Shown here: piece after piece, positions 12,382 to 22,271 of the stretch | Layout of the letters: every line of letters begins with the position of its first letter | Position numbering within the stretch: position 1 is the first letter of the stretch | Assembly: GCA_021502835.1 (NCBI GenBank) | Contig: JAKFGP010000044.1 | Span: forward strand, 1 to 64,000 | Reading direction: 5' to 3' | DNA: 64,000 nucleotides | Source of the DNA: Streptomyces thinghirensis | GTDB lineage: Bacteria; Actinomycetota; Actinomycetia; Streptomycetales; Streptomycetaceae | The notes under the pieces: generated by a model | What the model was told of the DNA's origin: nothing | The model's database searches: none | Seen by the model: only the letters and a program-made list of their open reading frames with translations | Program-made: the position numbers and the translations under genes

Positions 12382-13422
12382 GGGGTTCGTACCTCCTCCT
12401 CGGCCCTCTCGCCGGCCTGTGTCCAGCCGGGGCCGAGTCGAAGTGTCCCCACGCGTCGTCGTCGAGGGCGGCCAGACGGTCGGCGTGGTCGCGGGCCGGG
12501 GGTGCGGCGAGGTCGCCGGGGACGGTGAGGGCGGCGGCGGCCATCAGGTGGCCGAGCTGCAGGCGCTCGCGGACGGGCAGGTCCCGCAGGGTGGCGGAGA
12601 GGAACCCGGCGGCGAAGGCGTCGCCCGCGCCGACGGCGGCCACGACGTCGACGGTGAGGGCGGGGACGGAGGTGGCGTGCGGCCCGTGGAAGGCGGTGGC
12701 GCCGGTCGCGCCCTGCTTGACGACGAGCAGCTCGGGCTCGGGGCAGCGCGGCGCGCACGGCCTCCGGCGCCGCCCAGTCCCCAGGCCTCGTCCTCGCCGA
12801 CGAAGACGATGTCGGCGCCGCGCGCCAGCTCCAGCAGGCACCCGCGAGCCGTCGTCGTGTCCGCGCCGCAGCCCGGGGGCGGTGGTTGACGTCGAAGGAG
12901 ACGAGGGGCCGGCCGGGGGCGGCGGGCGGTGAGTTCGCGCATCAGGGCGAGGCAGTCGGCGGAGAGCGCGGGCGTGATGCCGGAGAGGTGCAGGACGCGC
13001 CCGGAGCGGATGGCGTCGAGGTCCATGTTCCGGGCCGACATCGCGGAGGCCGCGGAGCCCGCCCGGTAGTACGCCACCTCGTGCGTCGGTGGCCCGGTCC
13101 CCGGCGGTGCGGGAAGTACACGCCGGTGGGGCGGTCGGGGTCGCGGCGCACCGCGGAGACGTCCACGCCGTAGGCGCCGATCGCCTCGACGAGGTGGTCG
13201 CCGAAACCGTCGGCGCCGACCCGGCCGACCCAGCGGACGGAGTGCCCGGCGGCGGCCAGCACGCAGGCCACGTTGGACTCGGCACCGCCGATGGCCCGGT
13301 CGAAGGAGGGTACGTCGGCGAGCCGCCCGGGCACGGAGGGAAGGGAAGGTGACCATGGACTCGCCGAGCGCGACGACGTCCACGACGCCGGGGGCGGTGC
13401 TCGTGGGTCCGGTGGCGGTCAC
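12378..13422 (-). CDS. PfkB family carbohydrate kinase (2-keto-3-deoxygluconate kinase-like)
   Basis: Ribokinase-fold sugar kinase, about 345 residues. N-terminal VVDVVALGESMVTF; substrate-side PSFDRAIGGAESNVACVLAAAGHSVRWVGRVGADGFGDHL; C-terminal ATP/anion-hole motif VDVVAAVGAGDAFAAGFLSA, with the catalytic Asp in GAGD. KDG-kinase-like by overall pattern; the substrate is not proven. At least four frame changes (about 13335, 13110, 12900, 12760). GTG start at 13422 with GAGGAG upstream on this strand. First gene of the leftward operon kinase-iclR-ridA-gntP. Confidence 0.8.
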
Positions 13423-13513
13423 GATGGTGGGGGCTCCTCGTCTCTCTCGCGGGCCTCGGCGGATCCGTTGACCCCGCGTTGGCCGAGATGTTAGACAGCA
13501 GTAAGCGATATAC

Positions 13514-13540
13514 GCAACGATCGTTGCACCGCTCGCAACG
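13514..13540. promoter_or_regulatory. Candidate IclR operator: three GCAACG half-sites
   Basis: In the 141-bp divergent region, GCAACGATCGTTGC (13514-13527) is a perfect 14-bp palindrome. A third half-site GCAACG (13535-13540) makes a second inverted repeat, CGTTGC-7 bp-GCAACG. The position between the kinase-iclR operon and the deaminase gene fits a shared operator bound by the local IclR protein. Binding is inferred from position and symmetry. Confidence 0.6.
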
Positions 13541-13563
13541 CATCAGATCAGGGGAGGCTCCGC

Positions 13564-14849
13564 ATGGCCCTCGACATCGGCACCGAAGCCCTCGCCCGTC
13601 TGGCCGAGGAGCGCGTCGACCACCGTCTCAAGGGCCTCCGCCGGACGCCGACGGCCTGACCGTCGCCGAGCTGACCCGTCAGGGCCGCAACCTCTTCACC
13701 GGCGGTTTCACCACCCCCGTGCTGGCCCTGTCCGCCGAGCGCCTGGAGCACAACCTGCGGCTCATGGAGACGTACGCCACCCGGCACGGCCTCGCCTTCG
13801 CACCGCACGGCAAGACCTCCATGGCCCCGCAGCTCTTCCACCGCCAGATCGAGCACGGCGCCTGGGGCATCACCCTCGCCGTGCCGCACCAGGTACGCAG
13901 GTGGCGCGGGCCTTCGGCATCCAGCGCGTCTTCCTGGCCAACGAGCTGGTCGGACGCCGCCGCCCTGCGCTGGATCTCCTCCGAGCTGGACGCCGACCCG
14001 GACTTCCGCTTCGTCTGCTACGTCGACTCGGTGCGCGGCGTCGGGCTGATGGACGCGGCGCTGTCGGACGCGGGCGCCTCCCGCCCGGTGGACGTCGTGG
14101 TCGAACTGGCCGCCGGTGAGGGTGCCCGGACCGGCGTCCGCACGGAGGCCGAGTGCGCGGCGGTCGCCGACGCGGTGGCCGGCGCGCGGACGCTGCGGCT
14201 GGCCGGTGTCGCCGGGTACGAGGGCGAGGTGCCGGACGCCGACGCCGAGAAGGTGCACGCCTGGCTGCGGCGGCTGGTCGCACTCGCCGTCGACTTCGAC
14301 AAGGCCGGACGGTTCGACGGCTTAGCGGACATCGTGGTGAGCGCGGGCGGCAGCGCCTGGTTCGACGCGGTCGCCGACGTGTCCGCCGAGGTCCCCGACC
14401 TGTCCCTGCCGGTGCTGAAGCTGCTGCGCTCGGGCGCCTACGTCTCCCACGACGACGGCCCACTACCGCGAGCTGACCCCCTTCAACCGGGTCCCCGAGG
14501 AGGGCGCCCTGGAGCCCGCCTCCGCCTGTGGAGCCAGGTCGTCTCCCGTCCCTCCCCCGAGCAGGCGTTCACCAACGCGGGCAAGCGGGACGCGGCGTAC
14601 GACCTCCACCTGCCCCTCGCCCAGGTCGTCCGCCGCGACGGCGCCGAGCGTCCGGCCACCGGCGTCGAGGTGACCGGCCTGTCCGACCAGCACGCCTGGC
14701 TGCGCACGACCGCGGAAGCGGACCTGGAGGTGGGCGACCGGCTCGGCACGGGCCTGTCCCACCCGTGCACGTCCTTCGACAAGTGGCAGCTCATCCCGGT
14801 CGCGCAGGCGGACGGGACGGTCGTCGACTACATCCGCACGTTCTTCTGA
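13564..14849 (+). CDS. D-serine dehydratase/D-threonine aldolase-like amino acid deaminase (PLP, alanine-racemase fold)
   Basis: Fold-III PLP enzyme of about 428 residues. The segment TPVLALSAERLEHNLRLMETYATRHGLAFAPHGKTSMAPQ contains the likely Schiff-base lysine in HGKT. The C-terminal part (GTGLSHPCTSFDKWQLIPVAQADGTVVDYIRTFF) matches the DSD1-like domain, where His and Cys bind the metal in eukaryotic D-serine dehydratases. Expected reaction: deamination of D-Ser or D-Thr to a 2-oxoacid and ammonia. Start ATG 13564 with GGGGAGG upstream. Frame changes near 13632, 13895, 13940, 14460 and 14520. The D-aminoacylase gene follows after 25 bp. Confidence 0.8.
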
Positions 14850-14874
14850 GACGCCTGGGGAAGCGGAGCAGGAC

Positions 14875-16485
14875 ATGGAAGAGCTGGTCATCAGGGACGC
14901 GGACGTCGTCGACGGCTCCGGCACGGACTCGTACCGCGCGGACGTCGTGGTCGACGGCGGCCGGATCGTCTCGATCGTCAAGGAGGCGGCGGCCGCCGGC
15001 TGCCAGCGCCCGAAGGCGCGCCGCGAGCTGGACGCCGAGGGCCTGGTCCTGTCCCCCGGCTTCATCGACATGCACGCCCACAGCGACCTGGCGCTGCTGC
15101 GGGACCCCGACCACAGCGCCAAGGCCGCCCAGGGCGTCACCCTGGAGGTCATCGGCCAGGACGGGCTGTCGTACGCGCCGGTCGACGACCGCACCCTCGG
15201 CGAGGTGCGCCGCGCCATCGCCGGGTGGAACGGCCCCGGTGACGACGTCGACTTCGACTGGCGGTCGGTCGGCGAGTACCTGGACCGGCTCGACCAGGGC
15301 ATCGCGGTCAACGCCGCCTACCTGATCCCGCAGGGCATGGTGCGCGCACTGGCGGTCGGCTGGGACGACCGGGAGGCGACCGAGGCCGAGCTGGAGCACA
15401 TGCGCCGCCTGGTGGCCGAGGGCATGGAGCAGGGCGCGGTCGGCATGTCGTCCGGGCTGACGTACACGCCCGGCATGTACGCCAAGGACGCCGAGCTGAC
15501 CGAGCTGTGCCGGGTGGTGGCGTCGTACGGCGGCTACTACTGCCCGCACCACCGCTCGTACGGCGCCGGGGCCCTCCAGGCGTACGAGGAGATGGTGGAA
15601 CTGACGCGGAGGCGGAGTGCCCCCCTCCACCTGGCCCACGCCACCATGAACTTCGGCGTGAACAAGGGCAAGGCGCCCGAGCTGCTGACGCTGCTCGACG
15701 ACGCGCCGGCCACCAGGGCCGACATCACCTTGACACGTACCCCTACACCCCCGGCTGCAACCCACCTCGTGGCCATGCTGCCGAGCTGGGCGAGCGAGGG
15801 CGGCCCGGAGCAGATCATGAAGCGGCTGTCGGACGACGACACCGCCGAACGCATCCGCCACCACATCGAGGAGATCGGCTCCGACGGCTGCCACGGCGTG
15901 CCCATGGAGTGGGACACGATCGAGATCTCCGGCACGGGCGACCCGGCGCTCGGCGAGTACGTCGGCCGTACGGTCCCGGAGTCGGCGCGGCTGCGCGGCG
16001 AGACCCCGTGGACGACCGCCCGCCCCCTCCTCCTGACCGACCGGCTGGCCCCGACCATCCTCCAGCACGTCGGTCACGAGGAGAACGTCCGCGCGATCAT
16101 GCGGCACCGGGTCCACACCGGCGGTTCGGACGGCATCCTCCAGGGCGCCAAGCCGCACCCGCGCGCCTACGGCACCTTCCCGCACTACCTGGGCCACTAC
16201 GTGCGCGAGCTGGGCGTGCTGTCGCTGGAGGAGTGCGTCGCCCACCTCACCTCGCGCCCGGCGGCCCGGCTGCGACTGCCGGACCGGGGCCTGGTCCGCG
16301 AGGGTACCGGGCCGACCTGGTGCTCTTCGTACCCGGCGACGGTCGCGGCGGGCAGCACGTACGAGACCCCGCGCGTGCTGCCGACGGGCATCCCGTTACG
16401 TGCTGGTCGACGGGCGGTTCGTGATGGAGGACGGGCGGCGGACGGACGTACTGGCGGGGCGGTCCGTGCGGCGGACTCCCGCTAG
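14875..16485 (+). CDS. N-acyl-D-amino-acid deacylase (D-aminoacylase), amidohydrolase superfamily
   Basis: Zn amidohydrolase, about 536 codons as read. N-terminal LVIRDADVVDGSGTDSYRADVVVDGGRI, metal-site LVLSPGFIDMHAHSDLALL (HxH), QGVTLEVIGQDGLSYAP, GMSSGLTYTPGMYA, CPHHRSYGAG and the late HTGGSDGILQGAKPHPRAYGTFPHYL with the catalytic Asp. Releases free D-amino acids from N-acyl forms, feeding the upstream deaminase. Local frame slips near 15730-15760 and 16300-16400. The stop at 16485 depends on the frame after the last slip. AAGCGGAGCAGG lies before the ATG. Assignment is strong; substrate range unknown. Confidence 0.85.
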   Translation: MEELVIRDADVVDGSGTDSYRADVVVDGGRIVSIVKEAAAAGCQRPKARRELDAEGLVLSPGFIDMHAHSDLALLRDPDHSAKAAQGVTLEVIGQDGLSYAPVDDRTLGEVRRAIAGWNGPGDDVDFDWRSVGEYLDRLDQGIAVNAAYLIPQGMVRALAVGWDDREATEAELEHMRRLVAEGMEQGAVGMSSGLTYTPGMYAKDAELTELCRVVASYGGYYCPHHRSYGAGALQAYEEMVELTRRRSAPLHLAHATMNFGVNKGKAPELLTLLDDAPATRADITLTRTPTPPAATHLVAMLPSWASEGGPEQIMKRLSDDDTAERIRHHIEEIGSDGCHGVPMEWDTIEISGTGDPALGEYVGRTVPESARLRGETPWTTARPLLLTDRLAPTILQHVGHEENVRAIMRHRVHTGGSDGILQGAKPHPRAYGTFPHYLGHYVRELGVLSLEECVAHLTSRPAARLRLPDRGLVREGTGPTWCSSYPATVAAGSTYETPRVLPTGIPLRAGRRAVRDGGRAADGRTGGAVRAADSR

Positions 16486-16580
16486 CGGTCCGCACGATTG
16501 GAAAAACCACCCGAACCGTACCGTCCCACGTGGCGGACAACACGACCCATGAGGCGCAACCGGGTCGTAAGCTCACGGAC

Positions 16581-17777
16581 ATGCAGGTGATCCAGTCGAC
16601 CAAGCTCGCCAACGTCTGTTACGAGATCCGGGGCCCGGTGCTCGAGGAGGCGATGCGGCTGGAATCGGCCGGGCACCGCATCCTGAAGCTGAACACCGGC
16701 AACCCGGCCGCCTTCGGTTTCGAGTGCCCGCCGGAGATCCTGGAGGACATCCTCCGCAACGTCTCGACGGCCCACGGCTACGGCGACGCCAAGGGACTGC
16801 TGGCCGCGCGCCGGGCGGTCGTCATGCACAACCAGACCCTCGGCATCGAGACGGACGTCGAGCACGTCTTCATCGGCAACGGCGTCTCCGAGCTGATCGT
16901 GATGGCGATGCAGGGACTGCTGGACGACGGCGACGAGGTCCTCGTCCCGGCGCCGGACTACCCTGTGGACGGCCGCCGTCTCGCTCTCCGGCGGTACGGC
17001 GGTGCACCACCGGTGCGACGAGCAGTCCGACTGGATGCCGGACCTCGCGGACGTCGAACGGAAGATCACCGACCGCACCAAGGCGCTGGTCATCATCAAC
17101 CCGAACAATCCGACGGGCGCGGTGTACGACGAGGCGACGCTGCGCGGGCTGACCGGACATCGCGCGCCGGCACAACCTGCTGGTCTGCTCCGACGAGATC
17201 TACGACAAGATCCTGTACGACGAGGTCACGCACACCCCGACCGCCGCGATCGCCCCGGACCTGCTCACCCTCACCTTCAACGGCATGTCGAAGGCGTACC
17301 GGGTGGCGGCTACCGGGTCGGCTGGATGTCGATCTCCGGCCCGCGCGCGCACGCCGAGTCCTCACATCGAGGGTCTGACGGTCCTGGCGAACATGCGGCT
17401 GTGCGCCAACATGCCGGGCCAGCACGGTGTGGTCGCGGCGCTCAGCGGGCGGCAGACCATCAACGAGCTGGTGCTGCCGGGCGGGCGGCTGCGGGAGCAG
17501 CGGGACGCCGCGCACGAGGCGCTGACCAGCATTCCGGGCGTGACCTGCGTGAAGCCGAAGGGGTGTGCTGTACTCTTCCCGCGGCTCTACCCCAAAGTCT
17601 TCAGATCAAGGACGACCGGCGGATGGTCCTGGACCTGCTGCGCCAGGAGAAGATCACCGAGTCGTCCAGGGCACCGGCTTCAACTGGCCCCAGCTCGCCA
17701 CTTCGGTGGTGACCCCTGCCGACGGCGAGCGACTTCACGCGATCCGCGGTGGGGGCGGATCGGCACCTCTCCATTGA
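16581..17777 (+). CDS. PLP-dependent aminotransferase, alanine aminotransferase (AlaA)-like
   Basis: Fold-I class I/II aminotransferase of about 400 residues. MQVIQSTKLANVCYEIRGPVLEEA and ILKLNTGNPAAFGF are typical of the AlaA/AspC-like group. It also shows GNGVSELIVMAMQGLLDDGDEVLVPAPDYP, VIINPNNPTGAVYDE, SDEIYDKILYD and the PLP lysine in FNGMSKAYRVAGYRVGW. Likely interconverts pyruvate/glutamate and alanine/2-oxoglutarate. Start ATG 16581 preferred over in-frame ATG 16530 because relatives start MQVIQ. Frame changes near 16965, 17150, 17315, 17360 and 17570-17680. Confidence 0.8.
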
Positions 17778-18468
17778 CGGCGTAGGCCAGCCCTGGCCAA
17801 TCGCGGATCACTATCCAACTTTTGAATTGAATCCAATGTAGGGATGGTTTCCTCAAGGCACCTCAGGAGGTCATCCCACGAACAAACTGATCCAGCTTTT
17901 AAGTCCTGGTCCACAGCACGATGGACGGCAGCACCTCGGACTTCCCCCACCAGTTCATGAGGAAGAGCTGGACAGTCCAGCTCGCGGGTCACCTATTCTC
18001 CCTACTCCTGCTGCACGACAGCGTGCAATGGCCCCATGACTGGTCTGGATACCGTTGCTGTATCGGCTCGCTGAGCAGGTGGCCCGCCTGCGGGAGGGCA
18101 GACCCCGGGTCCGCTGCCGGTGGCCGCCTGCCTGCCCCCTAGCCGCACCTGGCGGCCCTGCACCGGCGGGCGCACACCTCGTGGGCCCGCGCCCTGGTGG
18201 TGGCGGCCTCCCGTGCCGACACGGCGGTCGCGATCCTGACCGCCGAGTGCATGGACTGCGCACGCAGCGGCCCTCGAATCTGCGCGAGTTCGCGTCCCAC
18301 TGAGCCCCTCCGGGCCCCCGACGGCCTTGGCCTGCGCGCGCACCCGCAGTGACGTGCGGGCCGGGTGCCATTCACTGCGCGGGCTGGAGCGGCGGTTTGC
18401 ACACGCGCCGTGGGGCTGGCTGCCGGTTGGCGGCTTTCCGTCGTCGAGGGCTGGCCGCGCAGTTCCCC
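17778..18468. other. Non-coding or decayed region after the aminotransferase
   Basis: About 690 bp without a convincing gene. The first 200 bp (17800-18010) are clearly less GC-rich than the surroundings. On the minus strand they can be read as part of an 85-codon ORF (17735-17992, with SVCSWDDLLRCLEETIPTLDSIQKL), which I cannot assign. The remainder has short ORFs on both strands with no recognisable domain. It could be a remnant of a transferred or deleted gene; no inverted-repeat ends or transposase motif were seen. Confidence 0.4.
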
Positions 18469-18485
18469 GCGCCCCTTTGGGGCGC
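18469..18485. repeat. Hairpin element of a kind common in Streptomyces intergenic DNA
   Basis: GCGCCCC-TTT-GGGGCGC is a perfect 7-bp stem with a TTT loop, preceded by CGCGCAGTTCCCC. I recall this GCAGTTCCCCGCGCCCCTTT-type element as recurrent in Streptomyces spacers. Role unknown; it may act as a weak terminator. Confidence 0.55.
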
Positions 18486-18511
18486 GTCACTCGCCCGCGT
18501 GCAATGGTGAA

Positions 18512-18552
18512 GGGCCGGGTCCTCCGCACGCCGTTGTGCGGGGACCCGGCCC
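18512..18552 (-). terminator. Terminator downstream of pck
   Basis: Inverted repeat: GGGCCGGGTCC-T-CCGCAC pairs with GTGCGG-GGACCCGGCCC, a 17-bp stem with a one-base bulge and 6-nt loop. It lies about 100 bp past the pck stop on the minus strand. Confidence 0.75.
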
Positions 18553-18648
18553 GGTTGGGACCTCCCCGTGCTCCGGGGTACTGCTGAGCTACTGGAGCGC
18601 GGGAGACCCCTCGCGGCCGGCCTTCGTGATGACTTCCGCGGGTCAGGG

Positions 18649-20521
18649 CTAGTCGGACCGGACGGCGCGGAGCTGGTGGGGACGGTCGGCCCAGGCGCTG
18701 CACCAGGTTGCGGTACTGGTCCCACAGCTCGGTGGGCGTGTGGTCGCCGAAGGTGTTGAGGTGCTCGGGGACGAGCGCCGCCTTCCTCGCGCCACACCTC
18801 CTTGTCGACGCTGAGCAGGAACTCCAGGTCGGCGTCGGCGAGGTCGAGGCCGTCGGTGTCGAGGGACTCCTTGGTCGGCAGCACGCCGATCGCGGTCTCG
18901 ACGCCGTCCGCCTTGCCCTCCAGGCGCTCCACGATCCACTTCAGGACGCGGCCGTTCTCGCCGAAGCCCGGCCAGACGAACTTGCCCTCGTCGTCCTTGC
19001 GGAACCAGTTGACGTAGTAGATCTTGGGCAGCTTGGACTGGTCCTTGTCCTTGGCCACGTCGACCCAGTGACCCATGTAGTCGCCCATGTTGTAGCCGCA
19101 GAACGGCAGCATGGCGAAGGGGTCGCGGCGCAGCTCGCCGACCTTGCCCTCGGCGGCGGCGGTCTTCTCGGAGGCCACGTTGGCGCCGAGGAAGACGCCG
19201 TGGTTCCAGTCGAAGGACTCGGTGACCAGCGGTACGGCGGTGGCCCGGCGGCCACCGAAGAGGATCGCCGAGATCGGCACGCCCTGGGGTCCTCCCACCC
19301 GGCGCGATGATCGGGCACTGCGCGGCGGGGGTGGTGAAGCGGGCGTTGGGGTGTGCGGCGGGCGTGCCGGACTCCGGGGGGTCCAGTCGTTGCCCCTTCC
19401 AGTCCGTCAGGTGGGCGGGCGTCTCCTCGGTCATGCCCTCCCACCACACGTCGTTGTCGTCGGTGAGGGCGACGTTGGTGAAGACGGAGTTGCCCCACAG
19501 GGTCTTCATCGCGTTGGCGTTGGTGCGCTCACCGGTGCCGGGCGCGACGCCGAAGAAGCCGGCCTCGGGGTTGATGGCGTACAGGCGGCCGTCCTCGCCG
19601 AAGCGCATCCAGGCGATGTCGTCGCCGATGGTCTCCACGGTCCAGCCGGAGATCGTCGGCTCCAGCATGGCGAGGTTGGGCCTTGCCGCAGGCCGACGGG
19701 AAGGCGGCGGCGACGTACTTGGGCTCGCCGGTGGGCGGGGTCAGCTTCAGCACGAGCATGTGCTCGGCGAGCCAGCCCTCATCGCGGGCCATGACGGAGG
19801 CGATGCGCAGGGCGTAGCACTTCTTGCCGAGAAGGGCGTTGCCGGCCGTAGCCGGAGCCGTGGGACCAGATCTCGCGGTCCTCGGGGAAGTGCGAGATGT
19901 ACTTGGTGCTGTTGCACGGCCACGGGACGTCCTCCTGGCCCTGCCTCCAGCGGGGCGCCGAGGGTGTGCACGGCCTTGACGAAGAAGCCGTCGTCGCCCA
20001 GCTCGTCCAGGACCGGCTGTCCCATACGGGTCATGGTGCGCATGGAGACGGCGACGTACGCGGAGTCGGTGATCTCGACGCCGAGCGCGGAGAGCGGGGA
20101 GCCGAGCGGGCCCATGCAGAAGGGCACGACGTACATGGTCCGGCCGCGCATGGAGCCGCGGAACAGGCCCCCTCGCCCTTCTCACCCGTGAAGATCTCCC
20201 GCATCTCGGCGGGGTCCTTCCAGTGGTTGGTCGGGCCGGCGTCCTCCTCCTTGGCGGAGCAGATGAAGGTCCGGTCCTCGACGCGCGCGACGTCGGAGGG
20301 GTCGGAGGCCGCGTAGTACGAGTTGGGGGCGCTTGATCGGGTCGAGTTTTACGGAAGGTGCCCTTCTCGACGAGCTCCCCGCACAGGCGCTCGTACTCGG
20401 CCTCGGATCCGTCACACCAGACCACTTCGTCCGGCTGGGTCAGTTCGGCGATCTCGTTCACCCACGAGATCGGCCCCTGTTGTGGCGGTGGGGACGGGGG
20501 AGCAGCGATGTCGCGCGCCAC
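18649..20521 (-). CDS. pck: Phosphoenolpyruvate carboxykinase (GTP)
   Basis: Converts oxaloacetate + GTP to PEP + GDP + CO2, the entry to gluconeogenesis, in the cytoplasm. About 610 residues. The nucleotide P-loop FPSACGKTNLAML is near 19665-19700. It also has [72 protein letters not shown] and [10 protein letters not shown], all GTP-PEPCK signatures. GTG start at 20521 with AGGAG spaced about 6 bp. Frame changes near 20340, 20170, 19945, 19850, 19685, 19290 and 18785. The stop is taken at 18649, but the final residues are uncertain because of a last frame slip near 18690. Confidence 0.92.
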
Positions 20522-20816
20522 GATTGCTCCTAAATGAGGGGTTTTTTGTTTGGAGGCCCCGTGGGGCTGCGACCCGGATGCGTGACGTTGACCTCTTGGG
20601 CGCTCATCCGGTGTCGACCGCACTCATTTGATCATCCGACGTGAGCGCCCATCTGTCCAGAGGGCGTCACACCTGAGCGGCGTGAGGATCGCCACGTGCC
20701 CAAACCGGGGCTTTACGGGGGTGCGTCGCCGGGTACCCCATGAGACGATGACCACTCACCACCCACGACCGTCCGTACTGATGCGTAACTTACGGTCCCG
20801 TAGGTACGATGCCCCC

Positions 20817-21526
20817 ATGACTGCGTCCGCCCCCGACGCGCCCAGGGACACGCCCGCCGACGGCCGCGGTCCCGTAGCGCTCTCCCTGCCGCATCCGGTC
20901 AAGCCGAAGCTGCGCGGCTGGCTGCATCTCGGTATGTTTCCGGCCGTCCTCGTCGCGGGCCTGGTCCTCACCGCCCTCGCCGAGTCGACCGAAGCACGCA
21001 TCGCCTGCGGGATCTACGTCCTGACGGCCTGCCTGCTGTTCGGCGTCAGCGCGCTCTACCACCGGGGCGACTGGAGCCGCGCGGATGGACGGCGTACTGC
21101 GCCGTCTCGACCATGCCAACATCTTCCTGATCATCGCGGGCACCTACACCCCGCTCACGATGCTCCTGCTGCCGGAGGCTCAAGGGCCAGTGGCTGCTGT
21201 GGGGCATCTGGGCCGCCGCCCGGCGGCGGGCATCCTCTTCCGCGTCTTCTGGGTCGGCGCCCCACGCTGGCTCTACACCCCCTGCTACCTCGCCATGGGC
21301 TGGGCGGCCGTGTTCTACCTCCCCGAGTTCATGCGGGCCGGCGGCATCGCCGTCCTCGTCCCTGGTGATCACGGGCGGGCTGCTCTACAGCGCGGGCGGC
21401 GTGATCTACGGCCTCAAGCGCCCCAACCCGTCACCGCGCTGGTTCGGCTTCCACGAGGTCTTCCACTCCTTCACGCTGGCGGCCTTCATCGCGCACTACG
21501 TGGGGATCTCGCTGATCGCGTACTAG
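20817..21526 (+). CDS. Hemolysin III (TrhA) family membrane protein
   Basis: Seven-TM protein of about 235 residues in the hemolysin III / PAQR-like family. LRGWLHLGMFPAVLVAGLVL, LFGVSALYHRGDW (conserved S...H), LRRLDHANIFLIIAGTYTPL and C-terminal FHEVFHSFTLAAFIAHYVGI hold the conserved His/Asp residues thought to bind zinc. Frame changes near 21088 and 21360, with a possible compensating slip near 21180-21230. It shares the 295-bp spacer with the divergent pck gene. Physiological role unsettled; membrane lipid or stress functions have been proposed for the family. Confidence 0.85.
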
Positions 21527-21593
21527 GCGCTCCGCCCAACGTCCGGTGCATCACCCGGCGGTTCCGCGCCGCCCCATGGCCGACAATGACCCC

Positions 21594-22237
21594 ATGACGG
21601 CCGCACGCTCCGCTCTCCCCGCTCCCCCGCCGACGGCCCCCGGTCGCCCGGTCTGCGGGAGCGGAAGAAGGCCAGGACCCGCGAGGCCATCCGCGCCGCG
21701 GCCTACGCCCTGATCCGGGAGCAGGGGTACGACGCGACGACCACGGAGCAGATCGCCGACCGCGCCGAAGTGTCGCCGTCGACTCTCTTCCGCTACTTCC
21801 CGGCCAAGGAGGACATCGTCCTCACGGACGAGTACGACCCGGTCCTGGCGGCGGAGCTGGCCGCCCGGCCCGCCGACGAGCCGTGGCCGGCCTCCCTGCG
21901 GCACGTCATGCGCAAGGCCGTCGAAGGCGGCGCCGGCGAGGAAGCCGAGCTGACCCGGCTGAGGGCACGGCTGCTGGCGGAGGTGCCCGCGGTCCGCTCG
22001 CGGATGCTGGAGAGCATGTCGGTCACCGGCCGCCTGCTCGGCCGCGCCATCGCCGACCGCACCGGCCTCGCCCCCGAGGACCTGGAGGTGCGGGTCCTCT
22101 CCATGTCCCTGGTCGGCGGCCTGCTGGAGGTCTCGCGGTACTGGGCCGAGCACGACCACGAGGAGAACCTGGCCGACCTGGTCGAACGCGCCCTGGACGT
22201 CCTGGAGCACGGCCTGCCGGCTCCCGGAAAAGACTGA
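21594..22237 (+). CDS. TetR family transcriptional regulator
   Basis: N-terminal HTH: RTREAIRAAAYALIREQGYDATTTEQIADRAEVSPSTLFRYFPAKEDIVL, then an all-helical ligand domain (LRHVMRKAVEGGAGEEAELTRLRARLL... SRYWAEHDHEENLADLVERALDVLEHGL). About 213 residues. Start ATG 21594 (MTAARSALPAPP), with ATG 21576 as alternative; one frame change near 21655. No obvious divergently regulated partner; target genes unknown. Confidence 0.85.
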
Positions 22238-22271
22238 GGCCACGCCCCCTGCCCCATGGCATCCTGACCGG

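Noticed and set aside
13564..14849. True alanine racemase
   Set aside because: The C-terminal DSD1-like domain with HxxC pattern and the genomic context fit a D-amino-acid deaminase better.
17778..18468. Insertion sequence remnant
   Set aside because: No terminal inverted repeats, no target duplication and no DDE transposase motif could be seen; kept only as an unexplained region.
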